A stretch of DNA of 25,847 nucleotides, taken from contig JAYMTF010001153.1 of NCBI GenBank assembly GCA_036897485.1, forward strand, positions 1 through 25,847, in the 5' to 3' direction. The stretch is from Pelargonium nanum (taxonomy: Eukaryota > Streptophyta > Magnoliopsida > Geraniales > Geraniaceae). A program made the position numbers and the translations under genes. Of this stretch, positions 20,001-25,847 are shown piece after piece. Positions within the stretch are counted from its first letter, which is position 1. The number at the start of each line of letters is the position of its first letter. Below the pieces are notes generated by a model. It saw only the letters and a program-made list of their open reading frames with translations. It searched no databases and had not been told where the DNA came from.

Positions 20001-23000
20001 TTGACTCGGTAAAGTTGTTGTAAGATAAATCCCTGCAGAAGATATTGTCATGGCTCTGGTAATCAATCTCCAAAGAATTCTATGAGCAATCTTGTAGCTA
20101 ATACACAATAGTATATATTTGAAACAGATGAGATTTGTATACTAACAAATTCTTGTCTGTGGTCAACATCCAATTGGGTATGGTTCCAGTGAGGGAGTTA
20201 TTAGTCAGATACCTACATCATCACACAGTCAAGGCACTAACTCAGTTAAAAAATATAACTACAAATAAGTATTTTAATATAATCTTCTTCACATTCTGAA
20301 ACTTACATATATCTTAGCTTTTCCAAACCCTGAAGAGTTGATGGCATTGGACCTGTTAACCTGTTCAAACTTAGGTCCCTGCAAATTCAAACAAATCTTC
20401 GTGATGAAATTTTCTTCAAACAACACCATGTGAATGATGCAATGAAACGAGTTTAGTTTTCAAAGAATATTTTCTCGACTCATCAGTTTGTGTATGTTCT
20501 ATAATATCATTTCACAATATGAGCAACTTACATAGAAACTAATTCTGTCAGGCTTCCCATATATTCTGGGATAGAACCAATAATCGAGCAGTTCCTCAGT
20601 ATCCTGAATTACACATTTTTTGCAAACCATCATCAGATATGTAAGCGAAACCACTTGGTAATGGCGCGAATATTGCATATAATATTTACCAATATCACAT
20701 TCAACTTACAATCTTGTCATTTTTGTCATATCCTGCAAATTAGGAAATGTCGAGTTTTGTCCTTTCAAATCTAATATCCTCCTGGAAGACAAGGCAAGTT
20801 GAAGCAAAATCAATTGTCTCAAAACTTCAGTTCTGTAACCATGCATATATCAAAAAGCTGAGTCTAACATTCAATAAGTAGAGCAATGTGCACGTACAAC
20901 TCAAGTAAGCTCGTCAAATTGGATATAGAAGAAGGAATAGGGCCTTCCATGGAAGTTCCTTGCATGTCCCTGCAACATATTTAAGGTGCGCTGAATGAAA
21001 AATAAAGCTAAGACTTTAAATTAATTAATTTATGGATAGATAACTGGAATGAAATAATACTCACAGTCTAGTAAGCTTTGTCCAGTTTCCAATAAAATCA
21101 GGTATCTTCCCGGTTACTGCACTCCCATCTATCCTACTGTAATCAGTATTTAAAGTTAGTTAAGCAGTTCCACATTTGAAATTGATCAATGTTAAATAAT
21201 GGTGTAGCATTGTGTCACTTACAAATCAGTTAGGTTTTTCAACTGGCCATATGATTCTGGTATAGTTCCTGTGAAATTATTTGCAGATAGGAGGCTGCAG
21301 TGAAAAGAAAAGGAACGTTAACGATTCTGTTGAGCAAGTGATTAGTACAAATAGAAGATTTTGTATCTTACTTGCATTATAAATAACCAACTTACATTCT
21401 CCTAAGGTTGCGTAAGTTTCCAAGATTTTCAGGAAGACCTCCTCTTAATAGATTATCTTCCAAAATTCTGGAAAATGTAACTGAAATTATTATCGAGGTT
21501 GAATATTATCCATTACTCAATGAGGCTCGAGACTCTAAGGACTTACAGCTCCTCAAGTGTGGCAATACCAGCTATTTCTGGAGGAATTGTACCACTAAGT
21601 CGGTTCCCCAATAGACCCCTGAGATATATAATCCAACAATTTATAGATTTATAAATATCCAGCACTTGGGAAAAGGTACCCACAGATATACAAATGCACA
21701 CAAACTTACAGGGTAACAAGGGGGAGCTGAGACAAATTCGTAGGAATTGATCCATTGAGATAGTTGCGCGTAAGATCACTGTTTAACAAAGGAATTCAGT
21801 TGAGAATCAGAAGCATGCAAAAAAAATTGTATGGAACTAAAAAAATATACTTCTTAGTTGCACGAAGTGGTGCATGTGTACTAGTTTTCGGTAACTACAC
21901 AAGATTCAAAAGACTAGCATCAGTTTGTGCCTTTTGGATGTGTTCGACAAAATTGATTCACAAATCTCATGAAACTAATGGTTTGTCAAGTCAAACTACG
22001 TATCAATGCCACAGTAGCAAATTCTAAGCAATAGTCAGAAAAGATCTCGAAAGGTGCATAGAATCTGAATACTTTTCAAGGTAGATTCAAAAGAATGTGG
22101 CACTTACAGCTCCTGCAGAAAAGCAAGATTTCCAAATTCATCTGGTATTGGTCCAGTCAGATTGTAACCTTTCAGCTGTCTGATATACCAAAAATAACCA
22201 AACTCAAAACAAGCAAATAAATATGTAAGCTTATAAAAGAAAGTCTTATTTATGTTGTAAGGAACTCAAGTCTAGTACTAAATTTACTTCCATCAATAGC
22301 ATGATCTGGTAGTACAATGCATAGCACAAAACAAGAAAGAGTACTGATGAGAGAAAGAAAAATGTGGTTATACATGTTTGTGATGTGGCAAATGGAGCCA
22401 TTGGAACAGTCACAATTGACATTGCTAAGAATTTTATCTGGGACAATAGTCTTGTTTAAACCTCCACTGCAAGAAGTTTGGCTTACGTTCCAATCCGAGA
22501 TTCGTAGTTTTGTGGAAATTGCTTGAAGAGCTTGTACTGTTACATACAACGTAGGTGAGACAATGTATTAACAATATGTATACATTGGTTAGTGTTCAGT
22601 AAAACTTAACTATAAGAACATAGAACATTATAACAAAAACTCTATCAGCCCCGGTTTTCTGTGGATGGGTAGAACAGGATGATTAACCCAAATGAAACAA
22701 CCATTTGTTCCTTAGACCAACTTATATGTCATAGAGATTCCTTTTATGATCTTGATTTTAGACTAAAAAGATGATCGGACACATCACTCACATTCTTTAC
22801 TCGGGGTGTCATAGATACAAGGAACTGAAAAAATCTATGAAGTTAAACAAGACCAGCTTGATTGCAATGCGACTTGCCAAAATGAACACCAGAATATCTA
22901 GAATAGTTGTGGAAGCTAAAAGAAAACCAGCAATTTCATAGACACTAAGGTAGCGTTTGGATTAAAAACTATGGAATAGTAATGAGATTCTCATTCTAAA

Positions 23001-23601
23001 GCCATTTTTAGGACCAAAAAGGCATAATCCAAACAACTAGAATCACATTCCCATTTCCATATTCTTAATTCCCATTCATGAACAAAAGTTTTAATCCAAA
23101 CACTACCTTAGAGTTAATGGTAAAGGTGGCACTTTGCTTCATTGATTTTAAAGAATATTCAATGTACTGTGCTAAAAGAAGTAAAGATCTATGAAGAATA
23201 ATATGGCCATTTTAGCCCTCCCTCATCATTCTTAGGGCACAAGACAACTTTTAAGCCAAGTTGGAAGAACAATAGACGACTATTGCCCATTTTGATGAAT
23301 GAACCCAAAGACAAAAGAGTTAGAGAACTAAAATACGATTCTGACATCATATTGTTCATATGAACAACCAAAATCATCCATTTGAGCTAAAATGAACCAA
23401 ACCCAGAACATCAAAACCACTCCTTTTACCTTATTTCTTTGCAAAAACTACCCTTTTTTAACAAACAAACAAAAGTTGCAGCATACCTTCATCATCTGGC
23501 AAAAGTTGAGCAAAAGATTCAAAACCCACAAAGCAACTCAAACCCACCAAACCCAGAATAGCAGCCCAGAAAATCTTTGAGCCTGAGACACCAAAATTCA
23601 T
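17034..23601 (-). CDS. LRR-malectin receptor-like Ser/Thr kinase (LRR-VIII-2 type)
   Basis: Single-pass plasma-membrane receptor kinase of 991 aa, complete in 24 exons. Minus-strand exons: 23601-23487, 22535-22373, 22179-22108, 21778-21710, 21618-21547, 21467-21396, 21294-21223, 21136-21065, 20969-20898, 20781-20710, 20603-20532, 20378-20307, 20212-20147, 20032-19973, 19881-19843, 19748-19699, 19586-19225, 19116-18921, 18840-18703, 18516-18404, 18270-18060, 17971-17734, 17642-17492, 17390-17034. Residues 1-31 are a signal peptide ending SFAQ. Residues about 92-373 hold some 11-12 leucine-rich repeats, starting [12 protein letters not shown]. The malectin-like domain (about 404-575) contains [15 protein letters not shown] and [11 protein letters not shown] membrane segment follows near 597-622. 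The kinase (about 655-925) has [31 protein letters not shown] and APEY, so it is an RD kinase with catalytic residues intact. Ligand is unknown; subfamily members act in immunity and growth signalling. Confidence 0.95.
22945..23111. mobile_element. 167-bp MITE in intron 1 of the receptor kinase
   Basis: 23-base terminal inverted repeats at 22945-22967 and 23089-23111 differ at one position: left CTAAGGTAGCGTTTGG, right (reversed) CTAAGGTAGTGTTTGG, both continuing ATTAAAA. The interior is AT-rich and noncoding, with the GGAAT/ATTCC repeats common in plant miniature elements. I could not identify a target-site duplication, so the superfamily (hAT or Harbinger-like) is unresolved. Confidence 0.8.
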
Positions 23602-24925
23602 TTCTCTACACTGAAACTTCCAAGAACAATTTGGCTATGGCCTTCAGATGAATAACAGTTCTGATATTCAAGTAAATACAGAAAAAAAAAACTATAAAAA
23701 AATAGAGAGAGAGGTTTAATGAGAAAGTGACAAGTAGAAGATTGGCTCATTTAGCCATTGAAAAAAGTGGATCATTTCAAAGATAAACAAAGGAAGAAAC
23801 TTTGACTGAGTAAGAGATACCAAAATAGCCGCCAAAAACGATTGTTCTCGCGGCCGGCACCTGTGAGCACACAGTGTTCAGATAATATTAATTAATGAGA
23901 CATAAAGTTTGAATCTTTTTGGCAATCAGAAAACAAAATTTGAATTTTTTTAATGAAGTAGAATCTAAATCTTCCATGTTGAAGAAACCCATTGAATCAG
24001 AACTCTCAATCCGTACACATCACCCAATAAAAAAAAATGGGGTTTGGTGTTTATTGACGCTTTGGACAAACAATAAGCACAAAACAAGGTCTCTATTAGT
24101 GTTGTTTTTGGATTGTCATTTTCCTGGTGATGCCATGAAATTACCTAATCCACATGTTTAATCTCATGTATTTGTCACCACTGTTTAGCTTCATTTTTTG
24201 CTTGTCTTACACAGTTATGAAAATATTCCGTTTTATTATAAAAAAATAACTCATGAACTTAATTTTCATTTAAGTTTCTAAACTATATTTCTTAGTGATT
24301 ATATCACCCAAAAGACTTCCGATGATAAACTCATTGTTTTTATTGTCGAATCAACATTTTGTAATCGTGTTACTTTAGTTTGACGGATTAAGTCATCTAT
24401 TTTAATAGAACAAACTATATATAAACGATTTTGTGTTTCTGTTAATTTGAAATGATTAGTTCGGAACAAATTGAATAATATATGAACTTTATCGCCCCCA
24501 AAACAAGAAAATCTAGGGATTTGTTGCATGCAAATCGAACAAATAGCTACTCATTACCCAAACACAAAGGTATATAAATAGCATATATATCAAATTAATT
24601 CTGAAGTAGCTTAAGATAGGATAGAGTCCGTGCGGGTTTGACCGTTCGGGTCCAAATTATTGTCTCTAATTTTTTTTCAACGAGTTGTTATCTCTAATTG
24701 AATGTTGGTTGTGACCCAAAATCTCATTTATGTTTTAAATAATGTCTTTTAATAAATAAATCAATAGGATATTAGTATTTAGTACCAAAAATATGATAAC
24801 AAATAGGATTGATATATATATTTTTTTTTCTGAAGTAGGATTGATATATTTTTAAATGCAAAATGCTCATGACATAAAATTTACAGTTGTCCCCTAAAAA
24901 AAAATTTACAGTTGAACCAAAGTTT

Positions 24926-24985
24926 TGTCGGCTAAATAGTTAGTCTTGTATTTTTATTATGAGGTCTCGAGTTTGAATCCCCCTT
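24926..24985 (+). mobile_element. Possible tRNA-derived SINE remnant
   Basis: GTCGGCTAAATAGTTAG resembles a degraded Pol III A box. About 30 bases later GAGGTCTCGAGTTTGAATCC resembles the B box region (consensus GGTTCGANTCC) in the form seen in plant SINEs. It does not fold as a tRNA, and no body or poly-A tail boundary could be fixed, so the call is tentative. Confidence 0.35.
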
Positions 24986-25572
24986 TAGTACATTTCAAAT
25001 AGAAGCAACGCCAACGTGATATGGCCACAGCTCTCCCTCTGCACATCTACTTCGCTCCGACAACTTTTTTTGTTCGAACGTGTGAGATGACTTTTTTCAT
25101 GCACGCATTGAGACTTTTTCAAAGTATTCGTTGACGTTGATCTTAATATAAATAATAACAATAAAATCACTGCATGGGTGTTTTTCTCCTTCCTTTGTCG
25201 ATAAAATCACTTGAATATTTTCTTCAATTTCTATTAATTGGAAATTTTTGTTATTATTTGACTTCGCTCCAAATCGGTATGATCCGATTTAGTGTAGAAC
25301 CAATCATATTTGTCGGTAAAAGAAAGCTAAAGCCGATTAACAATTAGTCAAAACTCACATAAGTAAAATTGACAAGTCACTCTCTAAGTCGACTACAGAT
25401 TGTGTACTAGAATGTCGCGTAAATATAATTAAAAAAAATTAATACCATTAGTGTTGAATTTATATCCATAAAAAAAATATTTTTACAAATTAAATTGAAA
25501 TTTACGTATATCCGAAACTATTTCCAATTTAAATTTCATCACGAGTCGCTCTCCTTGCCCTTCTCGGAAACC

Positions 25573-25600
25573 ATATATATATATATGTATGTATGTATGT
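25573..25600. repeat. (AT)n-(GTAT)n microsatellite
   Basis: A run of AT dinucleotides followed by three GTAT units, about 95 bases before the F-box start codon. The TATATA core could also act as the gene's TATA box. Confidence 0.85.
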
Positions 25601-25691
25601 GCTTCTACAAAATAAATCAAATAGCAATTTTTGTATTGTGCAAAATCAATCAACGTTGTTGTTAGGTGTTCTTAGCTTGTTACCGCTTGAC

Positions 25692-25847
25692 ATGGCTGAT
25701 TGGGCAGAGCTTCACAGCGATCTTGTTGCTCTTATTGCCGGACGATTGAAGGAATTCGAAGATTATGTTGCCTTTCGCGCCGTTTGTCGTCCGTGGAAAT
25801 CAGCCGCCACCAAGGACAATTTTAACGGCTCCCCCCCTCCATGTCGG
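25692..25847 (+). CDS. F-box protein, SKIP23/DUF295-like (3' partial)
   Basis: An open frame of 52 codons runs off the window end. It starts MADWAELHSDLVALIAGRLK, followed by EDYVAFRAVCRPWKSAATKD, which fits the F-box consensus (L..DL...I..RL......FR.VC..W.S) at residues 4-42. F-box proteins of this kind bind SKP1 and select targets for SCF ubiquitin ligases. The short linker resembling NFNGSP after the F-box suggests the DUF295 (KIB/SKIP23-like) group, but the diagnostic C-terminal domain is outside the window. The ATG is the first in frame, following a TATA-rich stretch. Confidence 0.85.
   Translation, partial: MADWAELHSDLVALIAGRLKEFEDYVAFRAVCRPWKSAATKDNFNGSPPPCR

Larger units (their letters stand above)
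23602..25691. other. Intergenic spacer between receptor kinase and F-box gene
   Basis: The spacer lies between the divergently oriented starts of the two genes. It is AT-rich with several poly-A/poly-T runs. The receptor kinase leader and promoter occupy the first few hundred bases; no convincing TATA box was found there. A SINE-like fragment lies near 24.95 kb and a simple repeat near 25.58 kb. Short direct repeats such as AGGATTGATATAT (24803 and 24838 areas) are probably slippage products. No coding gene is supported. Confidence 0.7.

Noticed and set aside
17034..23601. Suspicion that the receptor kinase is a fragmented pseudogene
   Set aside because: The many short open frames are separate exons; all 24 join at GT-AG sites into one uninterrupted 991-residue frame with intact kinase motifs.
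1..25847. A novel defence, CRISPR-like or clustered biosynthetic system
   Set aside because: The genes are ordinary plant families in a typical nuclear arrangement; no spaced repeats, phage genes or pathway cluster is present.

Overview
This is nuclear DNA from a flowering plant, almost certainly a eudicot. Genes are split by GT-AG introns, the intergenic DNA is AT-rich, promoters carry TGGGCC and CACGTG elements, and all products belong to plant families. The genus cannot be read from the sequence; a Rosaceae-like source is only a guess. There is no bacterial, phage or CRISPR material.

Layout: (1) About 1-7.7 kb holds two tandem BES1/BZR1-family transcription factor genes of the BEH4 type, both on the + strand. 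Copy A has lost most of its first exon to the window edge; copy B is complete (332 aa). Their introns and 3' flanks are also similar, so a whole genomic segment was duplicated. (2) 8.28-10.93 kb, minus strand, is a five-exon gene for a FYVE zinc finger plus SYLF domain protein. (3) 10.93-11.9 kb is a compact divergent promoter with four TGGGC-type (site II) elements and three G-boxes. (4) 11.9-16.33 kb, plus strand, is a seven-exon gene for a TGD4/LPTD1-like chloroplast-envelope lipid-transfer beta-barrel. Its first exon contains an in-frame 207-bp tandem duplication that adds 69 residues. (5) 16.71-16.79 kb, minus strand, is a tRNA-Glu(CTC) with its Pol III terminator. (6) 17.03-23.60 kb, minus strand, is a complete 24-exon LRR-malectin receptor-like kinase of the LRR-VIII-2 type (991 aa). 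(7) 25.69 kb to the end is the beginning of an F-box gene.

Smaller elements include a 2 x 154-bp tandem repeat in the first intron of BEH4 copy A, an intact-looking 167-bp MITE in the receptor kinase's first intron, a diverged relative of that MITE beside a splice acceptor in the FYVE/SYLF gene, and a possible SINE remnant near 24.95 kb.

These are mostly unrelated single-copy loci rather than one operating system. The divergent FYVE/SYLF and TGD4-like pair could be co-expressed from the shared promoter, and both families contact membrane lipids, but any functional link is inference. The most notable observations are the recent in-frame duplication in the TGD4-like gene and the different C-terminal endings of the two BEH4 copies. 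All exon boundaries were assigned by hand from GT/AG sites and reading-frame continuity, without transcripts.
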